DNA of 64,000 nt from positions 194,191,604-194,255,603 of the forward strand of contig NC_092520.1 in NCBI RefSeq assembly GCF_037038585.1, in the 5' to 3' direction. Shown in pieces: positions 23,761-37,900 of this stretch (position 1 is the stretch's first letter; every line of letters starts with the position of its first letter). A program made the position numbers and the translations under genes. The stretch is from Patagioenas fasciata. Lineage: Eukaryota; Chordata; Aves; Columbiformes; Columbidae. The notes under the pieces are model-generated. The model worked only from the letters and a program-made list of their open reading frames with translations, did no database searches and was not told the origin of the DNA.

Positions 23761-25828
23761 AGTGCTTGCTTGCAGTAGAGTTCATTATGAGGGAACCTAC
23801 TGAAGGGTGAGTTGGAAGAACTGTCTCAGATCTAAGTTTAAAGCAAATAATTCAAAAGAATAAGACTAATATCTGAAACAGTAATCAAACAGGATTTTAT
23901 AGGGTCCCATAAAATGCAATGGAAATGAAGCTGCAAAACCACGGACTGTGGTGTGTGGTGATTTGCCTTGCCAGCAGTAGACGTCCTGGTAGAAGATACA
24001 CTAAGGCAAGTCAAAATTGCTTTTTGGTAGAGGGTTTTCATGCTTCTGATGATTCTGTCAACATCACTATGCTGTTACTTAAACGATCTTTGATCTGCTC
24101 ACTGCTGAATATTGTGTGTGGGACCACCTATTTTACAAAAGGGTATGGCAAAAATGTAGAGATGTGTTCTTAATCTTAGAAAGAATAGGTGAGATATGCT
24201 AGAAATCAGTAAAATCATGACTGTTTTGGCAAAGGTGAGATGAGAATGAATATTCTCTATTTTTTCTAAAGTAAGAACAAGGGGGGAACCCAGCTGAAAT
24301 GTTTGGAAGCAGTTTGAAAATCAAAACAACGCAAATACACATAGTTTCATTGCCACAAGAAGTTTTGAAAATCGAAAGGATAAACAGATGCAAAGAGTTG
24401 TAGTACAAATTCATGTAAGAAAGATACAGAAGCCGCTATTAAAAACAGTGATATACATGTGGTTTGCAGTTCAGGAAATCCTTAAAATCCACATAATTAG
24501 AATTTGGCAACATATAGGTTAAAATAATCCATGGAAGTAGTGTATTTAAACTTCTTTCTTATTTTTCTTAAGCATCCATTGCTGAACCTGTTTGGCATAG
24601 GGGAGTGGCATAGGGGACCGGCAGATCTTTGTTCTGGTGTATTATTATGTATAGATGACAAAATTTGTTATTTTTTAAACCAAAATAATTAAATAACAAT
24701 TTGTTTGGTACTGTGATTGATGCTGCTCTCTGTCTTCCAAAAAGAAAGTCTTATTGGAAAATTGACAAACTGGACCCACATGAAAGTATCTAAAATACAA
24801 TTATAGTGGGTACATTGGCAGACATTACCTGTTTATAGAAAAAAAGATTGGTAAAGCCAGGTCTTGGCAGATGATGTTAATTGTGTATTTCTTACTTTAA
24901 CTCATGTCAAAGGTTTTGCAAGTGGGGTCTGGCACTGTGCTATTGAAAGATGCTTCTCTTAGTTGTGAGCAAGCCCTCTACATGGAGGAATAACTCCCTA
25001 TTCCACCGAGGGCAAAACACCACATGTAACCTCCCTATGAACCACAGAGTGTGTTTTGGGAATACTTGTTCCTTGTGAGGGGTAGTGGGACTATAGCAGG
25101 TGGCACACAGAAAGGCTCTCCTGAGCATTTTGTTCTGCCAACAGGTATCGGGGAGTTGTGCCTCACTTGTGCTCTGCTTTCACAGCAGCTGGTGTTCAGT
25201 TTCTATGGCAAAGCACCCATACTTCCCGAGGGAGCTGGAGACAGGTTATGGAACAAGAGGCTCCTGATGATACAATAAAATAATAGGCGAATAAATTTCA
25301 AGGCATAGATTTCTAGGGTAAAATAATCTGTTTTTCCTGCTGATGAAAACCAAGAAAGCAGTCTTTCAATACTATCACCCGAGCAAAGCTGTTTTTATTA
25401 AGTGCATTAGAAAAACAGAAAAGTAAGTAGACACACGAACGCATTTGGATTCCAGTGAACCTGCCTGGTACATTGAACCATAAAAAAAAAAAATCCCACT
25501 TATACATAAAATTTATGGAAAAGAAATTTGCTGAAACTGATTTAAAGCTGACATGATGAAATCCAGGAGGAAAAGGCTTTTACTGTGATTGTCAGAAATT
25601 CACGTTTCCCATTTTTCACTACAGAACATAATAAATGAGTTGAACATGCTTTATATTTCCCACAACTAGTAATTTCCTGTCTTTGGAAAGTTTTAGAGGG
25701 AGGAGCTCAGAGGTGCTGTGGGAGGGACTAAAATTCATATTAAAGTTTTGGCATGAGAGAGAAAATTGTCAGAGTAGAAGGTTTCTTCTGAGGTTTTGCC
25801 TTTTTTTTTTTTTTTTTCCCTAATTTAG

Positions 25829-25931
25829 GATGATAAGTGTTCGTGGTCAGATTCTTCTAATAATTCTTTTTTGGAATTCTGATTGTCAGATTATTCCCAG
25901 GATTGAAGAATGTGGACTTTCATGTTCTCAG
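25829..25931 (+). CDS. IL17REL: IL17REL first coding exon (signal peptide)
   Basis: ATG is at 25830. A long T-run and TAATTTAG immediately precede it, which looks like a splice acceptor, so a non-coding upstream exon is likely. The 34 codons encode a signal peptide and [13 protein letters not shown]. Donor CAG|GTAATC, phase 0. Confidence 0.85.
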
Positions 25932-28900
25932 GTAATCTCTTACTTGTTCCTGTTTGCTCTCTACTAATATAGTAGTTGTATGTTGTGAAAATAATTGGAA
26001 GAAATGCAAGAAAGCAAAAGTGGAAAAATATTTCTTCTGTCCTGAACATTCACTTTATATTCCTGTCATTCTGAATTAAGTATCCAAAGTGGCAAAGATG
26101 ACTGTTAGTGAGGGAGTAAGGAAATGTATCTTGCACTACTTCCAGCTGCTGTTGTTAGTACACTTTTTAATTTGTCTTTTGTATTTGAAAAAATGATTTA
26201 GTTCATATTAATTACTTTGGAGAGTCAGTTTTTACAACAGCAGTGGTGCCAAAGAGATGAGGGAGGGAGGACTGAGAGGTTTCAGAAATTGCTAATTATA
26301 TTAGGAATATATGAAACATTGATTTTCCTGTGAACAAATGAATAAAGTGTGGGAAAGAGTGAACTCTGGTTTTCATTTAGTGGGACGAATGTAACTGCAG
26401 TATCAAATTTAATGACTTATGTATGTGCATAAATGTGCAGTGTGAACAAAACCATCTCTTTAAAAGCTTTGAATTCTGTATGTTTCAAATATCCCCACAA
26501 AGGGGCAGTATGGAGATGTTCTGCTTCTGTTGGCATCCTGAAACTGTAAGAATAGAGTAAATTGAAAGATAAATTAAAAAAGGATAAAATAATAGGGAAT
26601 CTGACTTCCAGTCTTATTAGAGGATGATAACTCTATACTTGCTGTGGAGAAGTGGAATTGATGGTATGAAAGAATCTGACCGTCTGTACAGGCTTCTGCT
26701 TGAAGATGTCAGTGTTTAGGACAGGCAATGAGACATAATGAAGATTATCTAAATGTTGTGGTACTAGTAAGATATTAAGTCAGTACATGTTACAGCAATT
26801 TATTCTATATTTTTTGTGTGTAGCCTAGAAAATATCAGGAATAAAGATGCTTATAGAATACTAGATTGAGGGGAAAAAATATCCCTCTATATTTAAACTT
26901 GTTTTATATTCCTGTATTAAATTTCTGTAGTCTCTATCAATTTAAATGATGCTTTTAGAATAATAAGAAACAGTCAGAAGATATTAATCTCTAGACATAT
27001 CTGAGCACTTTTCAAGAAGTTTTATGTGCTTATGTTTATTAATGCAAAACCACATGCATTTAAAATAATTTATGCTCCTTGGTCTGCTGCAATGAGAGTT
27101 CAAAATAGAAATGATTTTCTGTTCTAATTTATTCCTCCAAACAGTGTATGGCTATCGGACTCAGCATGGAAAAAAACAATAGCAACATTTTCCAATGAGA
27201 TTCCGTCTAAGGGATAGGATTTACCTCTGGGGACCTTAAGGGGCATCTTTCTCTGTCATATCTTAGGTGTGCATATTAGGAACACTGATTCACAGGATGC
27301 CTGAGATATAGACACAGCTCCGAGGTTTTGTGGGTGGTAGGCTGGAGCCTCTTATTTGCATTCAAGAATTTGTCTTTCAACTTTTCTGATACTGAAGGTT
27401 GAACAACTGAGAAAGGTGTGGGTTTTATTTTATTATTATTTTTTTAATTTACAGGGGAAATACATCCAATATAATGAATCAATCAATCATTTGTGATGTT
27501 CAAGATAGAATTCAGTTAATGTTCTCTGTGTAATGTTTCTCCTAGTTGTATTCAGTAGAATCTTGAATGCATGAATGACTTTTTAGGACAAAAATATTTT
27601 CTCATTAGGAGCAATAATGGTCTCAATGGGACAAATTACTGCCAGCGTAGCATTTTCAGTCTAGTGCAAAGCATTTTAGCTACATGAACTTTAGAGTCTC
27701 ATGACTAGCTTGTTAGAGAAAACTGCTTCTTGCTTGTCCTTTGGAAGTAACTTCAATTTCCCTATGTAACTGCCCACAATTCGTGGCCTCAATCCCATTT
27801 CTACCTCAGTTACTTTAAAAGGGAGCAGTTTATCTTCTCTATAATTTATAACTCAACGGTCTTCATAGGGGCACTAACCAGGGGTTACAATTTATCTTTG
27901 TCCATGTGCAATATATGTGTTCTGCCTTCTCCTATAGCACATCATATCACAAAGTAGTGAATCAATGGCTTTTTTTCAAGCAATATGTTTAATGTTATAA
28001 TGAGATACTGTAATTTTAAAACTATAAGAAGTTTTCTGTAGCTGATATTGCTATATATGAGTATTAAAGGTTTTTTTCTTTACAAAGTTCTCCCATATTT
28101 TTTGTAGTGGATTTCTCTTCTGCAGAGTCAACCCTGAGGCTCTGTGGTTTTTCATAAAGCAATAGGGGAATGAAAGGGAAGTAATTTGCATTCTTCTGCA
28201 TTTTTCAAAATATCTGTGTTCTCAAAAGGTTTTGAGTAGGTTTAATAATTATAACTGCTGAGTTTGACCAGCAGACTACAATTTAAGGTGGCTGTGTCCC
28301 TTGAATATTTGCAAGCAATTTTGACCTTCTTGGCCAGTCCTGATCTGAGTAAAGCACTGGTTGTGCTTCAGAGGGAAATAGTGGCATAACTGTTTTCAGG
28401 TATGTGACCTAAGAACCCTTACACTGAACTGTTTAGATTTTGGATCTTCTTACAACTTTATGGATCATTCTTAGTTTACCATGAGTATTCAGCAAGACAT
28501 CCCAGCATTGCCCTGTATAAGGCAATATCCAGGTTTCATTACTATAGCACAAACTGCACTGCTGTCCAGTACAGGAAAAGGAAAAACAAAAGGACTTTGG
28601 ATGTTTATACAAGTATTATGTGAAGACTTAAACACCATGAAAATACACAGTTGCGGGTTCAGCAATGGCAAAGGAACGACCAAGCTTTTATGTCTTACGA
28701 TTGATTTCTCCTTCCTTATTTTGATGGCTTGGCTTTAGAGCTTGCGTGATATTCTGGTATTGAAAGGTTAAATACAATGGCTTGGTTTCCATGCCTCACC
28801 CAATAGCAAACACAATTATCAACCAAGTTTCCCTGTAAAACATTGGGGAATCCCAGCCTGCAATTGAAATTGGGTTTGTGCACTGCTCATTTTACAATCC

Positions 28901-31900
28901 ACATTGTTTGCAGGCTATACACAAAGCAACAGGCTTACACTAAATTTGACTCAACAGCTGGTGAAAATCAAGAGCCCTACATTTAAAATAAAATCTCCAG
29001 AAAATTACGAAATAATATTTGTATTGTATGCCATTAAAGGTAGTGATGCTTCCAAAGTCCATGGGTAAAGAAGGAAACCCTAAACTGAATCTGGGATTTC
29101 CCTCCAATTATAAAGGTTATTGGCAGCAGATTCTTGATATAGCTGCTGCCTGTTCATGCTATTCATAGTCAAACTATGTGGTGTTTCTTTACTGAATGTT
29201 TATGCCACAGATCAGACCATTCTGGCTGAATACTACCCACTGCAAAACCAGTGAGATAGTACAGTCCTTAGGCTGCTAACTCAGCTGCCATAAATCGACA
29301 TTCTGTGTTCATTCTTAAGGTGAGCAATTTCTATTTTAAAAGAAATCTCAAGCCTCTAAAAGATGGACATGATAATCCAGGTGACATAATTCAGATGTTC
29401 TCTAAAATCTTATTGAAAAACTAGTTTTAGATGTGGAAAGTGTCTTAAGAGACTGATCAGAGACCTGGTTTCCTCAGAATGAGAGATACAGTGTGAAGTC
29501 CAAACATAGGAAGATGATTTATCACAAACTTTTTTGTGTATGCAATGATATACCTGATGACTGGAGGAGATGCATAAAAATATAAAACATAGCCTTTGAT
29601 AATATTTGATGAGATGCAATACAATCCACGAGAGGATGCCCTAAGTAGAAAGCCTGGGTTTTGCATACCTGCCTGTCATTGACTCACTTGTGTGACCCTA
29701 TTCGAGTAATTTCCTTTCTCCAGTTTTCACGAGCACAAAATAGTGCTGACCTTCCTGTGTAATGTGTCTTAATTATGTGTTTTAATTAAGTGCTTTGAAT
29801 ACTATAATTAAGTGTTAAGTACTCATTAGTCAAACAAGTCATACTTAAGGGGCTCAATCATGTTGAATCACTGTATTAGAGTAATATAAATTATTTGCTG
29901 AAATATCACAGAATCACAGAATGATTCGGGTTGGAAGGGACCTCTGGAAATCATCTAGTCCAACCACCCTGCTAAAGCAGGTTCACCTAGAGCAGGTTGC
30001 ACAGGAATGTGTCCAGGTCTTTTTTTCATATTTCCAGAGAAGAAGATTCCACAACCTCTCTGGGCAGCCTGTTCCAGTGTTCTGGCCCCCGAAGTAAAGA
30101 ATTTTCTCCTCATATTCAGATGGAACCTCCTGTGTTTCCGTTTGTGCTCATCACCCCTTATCCTGTCACTGGGTAGCACTTAAAAGAGTCTGACCACATC
30201 CTCTTGACACCCACCCTTGAGATATTTATAAGCATTGATAATATCTCCTCTCAGTCTTCTCCAGGCTAAACAGACCCAGCTTTCTCAGCCTTTCCTCATA
30301 AGCAAGATGCTCTAGGCCCCTAATCATCTTTGTAGCTCTCAGCTGGACTCTCTCCAGTAATTCCTTGTCCTTCTTAAACTAGGGAGACCAGAACTGGACA
30401 CAGTACTGCAGATGTGGCCTCACCAGGGCAGAGTAGAGGGGCAGGATAACCTCCCTCGACCTGCTGATCATACTCAATGCACCCCAGGATACCGTTTGCC
30501 TTCTTGGCTGCATGGACACATGACCATGGTTAACTTCTTGTCCACCATGACTCCCAGGTCTTTTTCTTCAGTGCTGCTTTCCAGCAGGTTAACCCCTAAC
30601 CTGTACTGGTGCCTGGGGTTATTCCTCCCCAGGTGCAGGACCCTACACTTGCCTTCATTGAGCTTCATTGGGTTCTTTTCTGCCCAACTCTGCAGCCTGT
30701 CCAGGTCTCGCTGAATGGCAGCACAGCCTTCTGGTGTGTCAGAAAACCAGGACAATCAGCCACTCCTCCCAGTTTGGTATCATCAGCAAATCTGCTGAGA
30801 GTGCACTCTGTCCATTAATTTAGGTCATTGATGGGTAGTTTGAACAAGGCTGGACCCAATACAGACTCCTGGTGGACACCACTAACTACAGGCCTCCAAC
30901 TAAACTGTGCCACTGATCACAACCCTCTGATCTCTGCCATCCAGCCAGTTCATGATCCATCTCACTGTCTACTCATCCAACTCACACTTCCTGAGTGCAC
31001 CTATGAAGATGTTATGTGAGACAGTGTCAAAAGCCTTGCTGAATTCAAGATAAACAACATCCACTGCTCTCCCCTCATCTACCCAGCCAGTCATGCTATT
31101 ACAGAAGTCTATCAGGTTGGTCAAGCATTATTTCCCCTTGGTCAATCCATGTTGACTACTCCTGATAACATTATTTTCCTCCACATACTTAGAGGTTGCA
31201 TCTAGAATGAGCTGTTCCATCACCTTTCCAGGAGGTGAGGTTGACTGGACTGTACTTTCCTTCTTGTCCTTTCTGAAGACTGGAGTGACATTGGCTTTCC
31301 TTCAGACCTCAGGCACCTCACCTGTCTCCGTGATATTTCAAACATGACAGAGAACGGCTTAGCAATAACACATGCCAGGTCTCTCAGCACTTGTGGATGC
31401 ATCCTATTGGGGCCTATGTATTTGTGAGTGTCCAGTTTGTCTAAATGATCTCTGACCTGATCATCCTCAGCCAAGGGAAAGTCTTTGTTTCTCCAGACTT
31501 CCTCTCTTACCTCCAGGATCTGAGATTCCTGAGGGCTGACCTTAGCAGTAAAGATGAATCAAAGGCAGCATTCAGTAACTCTGCCTCCTCTGTATCCTCT
31601 GTCACCAGGGCACCCACCTCATTCAGCAGCGGGCCCACATTTTCCCAAGCCTTCCTTTTGCTACTGCTTGCCTTCTCTGATGGCAGTCAGGAGAGCTGCA
31701 GTTTAGCAAGCTTAGGTGATTTATCTCTTGGACTGTGTTTCACATTTGCTCTTTTAGGGTAAAAAGTAGCTTGGCAATGGCACAAGACACTTAAGCTTCT
31801 ATATTTCGTACTCTGTCCTATGCTGCTGGTTGGGAGCCGTCCCATTTCCTCACTCCCTGAGAAGAAAACAGCCAGTGGCAGGTACAAGCAAGGACTTAAA

Positions 31901-34900
31901 AACTCTCCAGTGTTCCTCATTATTAGAGCATCTACCATCACTTATTCCAGGAGAGATGGAAATGGAGAAAGCTCTGCAATTCAGAACTTGCCAAAAATGC
32001 AACAATAGCACTTTTTTTTCCTTTCTTTCTCATTTCTCACTTCCTTAAGAACTCTGGAAAAAGGTTGCAAGGTGTGGAAAGAGATAAACCACTGGAGCAG
32101 CAAGAGCAGAGGCACCACAGACAGTCATGAAAGCTGGGGGCACAAAATCAGCAGATGTTGGAACTGGAACTGACAAGGTGTCCTGAAGCTGAAACACAAA
32201 GCAGTGCTAGAAGCTTCACCACTGTCAGAGGGCAACATAAATATGTGCAATCAGTACCTGTAGATGCTCAAAAAAAAGGATGTATAAGCAAGCTCAGCAG
32301 CAGGTGGGAGCAGCTGACCTTTATTATTGGCAGTGAATTTTATCTCACAAATCTCTTAGCCCTGATCTTAAGGTAGAAAGATACCCTTCAGCTTCATTTG
32401 GACCCAGAGCTCAGGGGTGAATATTGAGATTTCAGAATATGCGCAGTCCGCAGCTGCAGAATATTGCTGTCTGAGAGACTGCTTTGCAGTTGGAAAGCTA
32501 CTTGTAATTTGGTCAGGACAATTTTTCTAGGAGAGGTAGTAACTTTAACAAGAATTCTTGCAGTAAGAATTGTTGCAGTAAGGTCTGGGATTAGCTTAAT
32601 TTGTACATTTGCTGGAGCTGGCAATGCTGTACCTATTACTTTGTCACGTTTGTTTATACTGTCCCATACTTCCTCTCTTGCCAGAATGTCTGTGCATGGG
32701 AGAGAACTAGGAATGATCAAAAATGAGAAGAACCAAGAAAAGGTTTTAAAAGACTTCTTTCTGAGGATAGCTTTGGATTCTCCCCCAGCTTTTTGGCTCA
32801 GTATTGAGAAACTAGGCCTCAGTCCCAGACAGGTAGGGAACTTGGACCTAAGAATGGAGTTTCCTCCTATCCTTGACTGAAAAGAACTTAATTTCTGGCA
32901 GCCATGGATTCCCACACATCGTGCTGTGGCTACCAGGCTGTTCAAACCAGGAACCCACAGTTAAAGGCCTATGCATTTTGTTACCATCATCCCCACAACA
33001 GATCCTTAGATTTTATATATCAACTCTGACACAGATGTTTTCATAGTAGTTTTCATACTTTCAGGAAAATATTTGTCTTTGTAAAACCTTTTTTTTTTTT
33101 TTCTCATTTTGTTAACACTTATTTGCCATTTTTTGAAGGCCAGGAAATTATTTGCCATCTTAAATACACAGAACAGAAAATATGCCCTGAACAGCACTGT
33201 GTTGCTGAGGAAGTTCCAGACCAGCTCTGAAGTACTTGGCTAGGAATTATCACAGAACTAGTAAATTCATGTAGACTCAGGTGTGATATGGACACATCAC
33301 ATCCTTGATTGTGCCTTCACAACTGTAGGAATTTAGTGGGCCAGAATTTCTGAGGTCATGAATAAGCTGGAAAGTCACTGTAACAAATGATGCTGAGCCC
33401 TGGAATAGATTTCCTGCAGACCTTATAGAGATCTCCACACAGGCTAAACAAATATCTCTTGGATATGTCTCTGATAAAGATCATTCTTCCTAAGACAGAA
33501 ATTTATTGTAGATGGCTTCTTGAGTTCTTTTCTAACCCTAATATCTCTGCTTTCATGCATAATTTTCTCTTTTGTGGGATCTAAAGATATTTTTTGAATC
33601 ACAATTAACTCATTTCTTTGGAACAGTCAACAGAGTCTAAGACCTGTGTTGCTGTATTCTTGCTGTGCCCTTTCAGCATGTAAAATATGGGAGTCACCAT
33701 AAAAGCTATGGGACATACAATCTCATTCAGGAAGTGTCTGTGGAAAAATGAAGAGAATTTTAGTTCTACTTTGCAGATTATCTGTGGCTCTTTCTCTTGC
33801 AAGAAAAAGTTTCAATTTAGTTGCTTTGAGTACATATGGTAAATTTCAATAATTTCTGGAAAACTGATTGTCTTGGAGTTGCCTCTACTTGCCTGCACGT
33901 TTTCAGAAAGTATGAATCATAGAAACAACATCGTACACTACTTGATGTGCATTCATTGTCTTATCTTGGAGAAACTTTGAGGAAATAGAATTTATTGCAG
34001 TTAATACACTTCACTGTCTCTAGTTTTGTTTTTTCTTTTCATCCCTACACATGCAAACTTCCTTGATCTTTTTCCCCCCTTCATCTCACTGACCTGCTCT
34101 TCTTCCTTCCATGATTGCAATGGCAGATTTCTTCATTACTTTTCAAATTTTGAAAACCAACCTTGTATTATAGTTTTTTATCTTTTTTTTTTTTAACATC
34201 TATTTTTGCAATTCTCATTATAGTATCGTGCTTCATGACACTATAATGGTGGGTAGTAGGTGTTCTTTTATTTTTTTCCCTTATTTTCAGTATATTATAT
34301 TTACATATAGTAGAATAATTTTTAAAGCATGGTCACATCTGCATTAACCATTCAGTTTGCCTTTGTGGCTTATTTTCTCCTCCACTTAGGGAGAAAAAAA
34401 CACATACACTTTTTAGGCAAGTGTGTACCATAGGTGCTTTTCATTGAGTAAGCGCTATAATTAAAAATGAGACACAGGGTGAAGCAACATATGCAGGTAC
34501 TGAACACTGATAGGTTTATGAAACTGGGGCCTTGCCCAGGAATTATCGCTGTCTCTAGAGACAACAGAGTGTTGAGGAGAGTCAGCTGAAACAATGCTGC
34601 TGTTGTCAAGTTGGGGGAATCTTGCCTTTTCGGAAGTCCTTCTTTTGGACCTCTGCCTCCTTTAACTGGACTATGCTAACTTTAGCAACTACAGTGTGTG
34701 GAAGGTACAGAAGATGAAGCCAAACTATATGACTATTCCACTTTGTTTCTTTTTTTTTTCCCTCCTTCTCCCCACTCCTAAATTCCCACAAAATTATGCG
34801 TTAACAGTAAAAGGCTAAATAGACAGTGTAATGACTTTATAAGTAATTATTTTTTATTTTGTATTTTATATGATTTAGTCTTCCTAATAAATTCACAACT

Positions 34901-37900
34901 AGCTTCTATATCGATTGTCTCAAACTGCAAATGTTTCAGCTGGAGTGCACAGAACAGCTGTTTTCAGTAGGCCTTCTCTGCATGCCAAATTTTGAATGTT
35001 TTTTAATTTTTCATGTACTCACACTGCTAGCTATTTCAGGGAAAGGTATTTTTGGCTTTTGCTGCTCTTGATAGGGTAGGAAAGGCACGTATGCAGAGAT
35101 TGTGGTATAAAACTTCCGATGTAGGATTAAGACTTTCAGGTACCATAATAATACGAATATGCATAGTTAGGAAATAATCCTCCCTTTCAAAAATTTTCAA
35201 GTATAAAGCTGCAAAAAAAAAAAAAAAAAGAGTTTTTCACCTGCATGTACTAAAAAGATTTTCCTCATTTTGCTGTGGCTAAAGTGTTTCTGTAACTCCA
35301 GCAAGCACAATTAGAGCGAGTCAGGCATGTTTATTGTTGTCTTTAATGGAAGCAGTTCATTAATTGATGCTGTGGCACCAGGAAGGAATGCAGTGGCCTC
35401 TCAGGATTGCCATCCCATACTACGCTACCGCTGCTTCAGATGGCCTGAGGAATCATTTGTGCAGCCTTACAGCAACATAAGCTAAGGCTACAATAAAACC
35501 AAAGTCAACATTTAAAAATATTTCTCAACAGGAAGAGCTATAATCAAGGGTAGTTCCAAGTTTATTTAGGCTTGAGATTCTTCTTTGTTTAAGGAAAAGA
35601 GGGAGAAACACCATTTTTATGGGAGCTACAAAAACCATAAACGTGCTCCCGCATTTCTCTCCATGGCTCAGCCCTGACGTGCTCTCTAAAGTCTTTAAAC
35701 TGTTAAAATATGTTATTGGCAAGTGTGCTTTGATGTTCTAAATTTTACTTCGACTTTGTGATCTGTGCTGGCGAGGTTGAGATTAACAAGTTCTTTTTTT
35801 TTTTAGGGCTCTCTGCCCCCAACATTTCCGGATAGTACCTGTACAACATCCACCCATTCTATGACCCTGCTCTTTTCCTATGATTCCGGGTTATTAAATA
35901 CAAATTAAATGGAGATCACGAGAAAGCATTAGCGACTTCTCAGAGCAGTATGAGAAACCTGCATGGTCAGCATGGTGCTGCCCCAGGTTAGGCAAGGGAA
36001 AAAGTTAAGCACTGAGTTAGTCTGAGCTCCACTCTCCAGAGCCCAGGCACCTGAGTTGTGAGCCAGAGTCTGACATTCTTTATTCAGAGCACTTACCAAG
36101 AGCCACTCTTCCAAAGTTTCAGTTTCTGTTTTTTTTTTTTTTTCTGATGACTGCTTAAAATAAAATGGAAATGACCTTTGAAGTAGGAAACAGGTGTCCC
36201 ATTTGAATGTTGAAAGCATTCTACTTTAAAAATTTAGCTGCATCTTGGCTGTCCTTCTCTCAGACTATCATTCTTGCATTTCCTTTCTATACAATATTGC
36301 TGCTCTGACAGGAGGCCTGGGAAGCCCTTTTGTATACTGGGCAGTGTGGCAAACAGACAATTTAGGATTAGAACTGCTTCAGGCTAAGGAGGATGTTGAA
36401 CCTGGCTGTCCCTTGAGACAAGGACATGGAAGCTAGAGTATTAAAGTGGGAACGTGCCCATATTCTGCTTCCCTCTTCAAATATTTCCAGTTTGAAAGAA
36501 GCTGGATGTGAGCTTTATTAGTTTGACCCCTGTGACTGTTAAATCTCCTCAAGCCACCTGCTACACTGGGGAATGCAGGCATCTCACAAGTGAGTGTGTG
36601 CTCTCCCAAAAAGCTTTTGTCATTCCAGCTTTGTTTTGTTCATGAACTAGACACCAAACTACATGCATCCAGGGAGCTTTCAGACCAGAAAGGGAGATAG
36701 GTGCCTAATAAGCTTATGTGCCTCTAGTGTAGAAGGGGCAATTAATAAGGTATTATAGATCATGGCGTTTGTCTGAGATTACCACGGTTTGCTTAAATCA
36801 TGTTTCAGGTATGGAAATCCTCTTTTTGATTTGGTTGACAATCTTATTTTGCAAATGATGGAAAACCTTGTCTTGATTTCACTACCAGTAGTAATGCAAA
36901 ATCCGCACAGCCAAAGTGCCTTACTTGGAAATAACGTGACAGTTTTCTCATGGAGAAAGCTGAAATTTGTAGAGGCAAAAAGTTTTTTCCCACTTGAATC
37001 TCATTCAAAGTTCATTCAAATTGGTGGAAAGAGTTTCAGTCACCCATAGTCCTCCACAACTTGTGAATGTGAGCAGGATGGCACGTACCATTTATAAAGG
37101 TCACAGTGTAGGGCAGAGTGCTGTTCTGCTCCTGATACTGACTCTAAACATAAGAACTCAGTAGTCTATTAGAGCAAAATGGTGAGGACTTCACTGTGTG
37201 TGCCAGAGCACTGGGAAGCCAGGCCTACAATATATTCCCATCTTTTACTGAGCAACAGTGTAAGGATGTATAAGAAGACAGTAAATTGAATGGGAAAGGA
37301 TCTTCAGGCCAAAAGAAAATAATTTCCAAAAGAAATAGCCACTGCCTCCAGCAACAACAGGAGCATTTCTATCCTGGAGGGTCTCTTCTCATGAGCTTCA
37401 CTTAAATTCTTCTTCTTTTTTTTTTTTTTTATCCCTCTTCTGTGGCAATCTCACGGCCCACAGATTCCAGTCACCTCTGAGGCTCCAAGTCTCAGTTCTG
37501 TCAGTGCTGCTGAGGGATCTTGACTAAATTTTTCTTGCAGCCTCTTTTGTGTTACAGAGATCATTATACCATCCTAACCTCAAAGCATGGTATATCCATG
37601 GTTGTTTGGAGAGCTTATGGAATCTACGTCCTCCAGTTTTTCAAGCAATGGCCAAAGTAATGGCTGAATTGATTTGATGTTGGTGACAGTATTGCATCTA
37701 GCAGGAGGCTGCACTTGACGACCTCCAGAGACCCCTTCCACTCTAAATTTGTTTGATTCCATTTTATCATACTCCGTATGAAATTTCCAGTCATTCATTG
37801 GAAGAATCATTAATGCTGTGTTAGAATGTCCCTGTCTCATTGTTAGGCTAGAAGTGCTGATTTGGTGGATTAGTTGTCCTTTCAAGTAGCTGAGCGGTCT

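Larger units (their letters stand above)
20690..25828. other. Region between TTLL8 relic and IL17REL
   Basis: The open frame of the relic continues to 20869 through an A-rich lysine-coding stretch (20698-20735) without recognisable homology. The segment 21380-22430 is GC-richer with several short open frames of unknown nature. An old CR1-like fragment lies at about 23200-23760. IL17REL promoter and 5' UTR sequence should lie towards the right end, but I cannot point to a promoter. Confidence 0.45.

Noticed and set aside
32394..32945. Longest open frame in the window (183 codons, minus strand) as a gene
   Set aside because: It lies in an intron, resembles no known protein, is overlapped by an equally plausible opposite frame and has no splice or promoter context. 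It is kept only as an observation.
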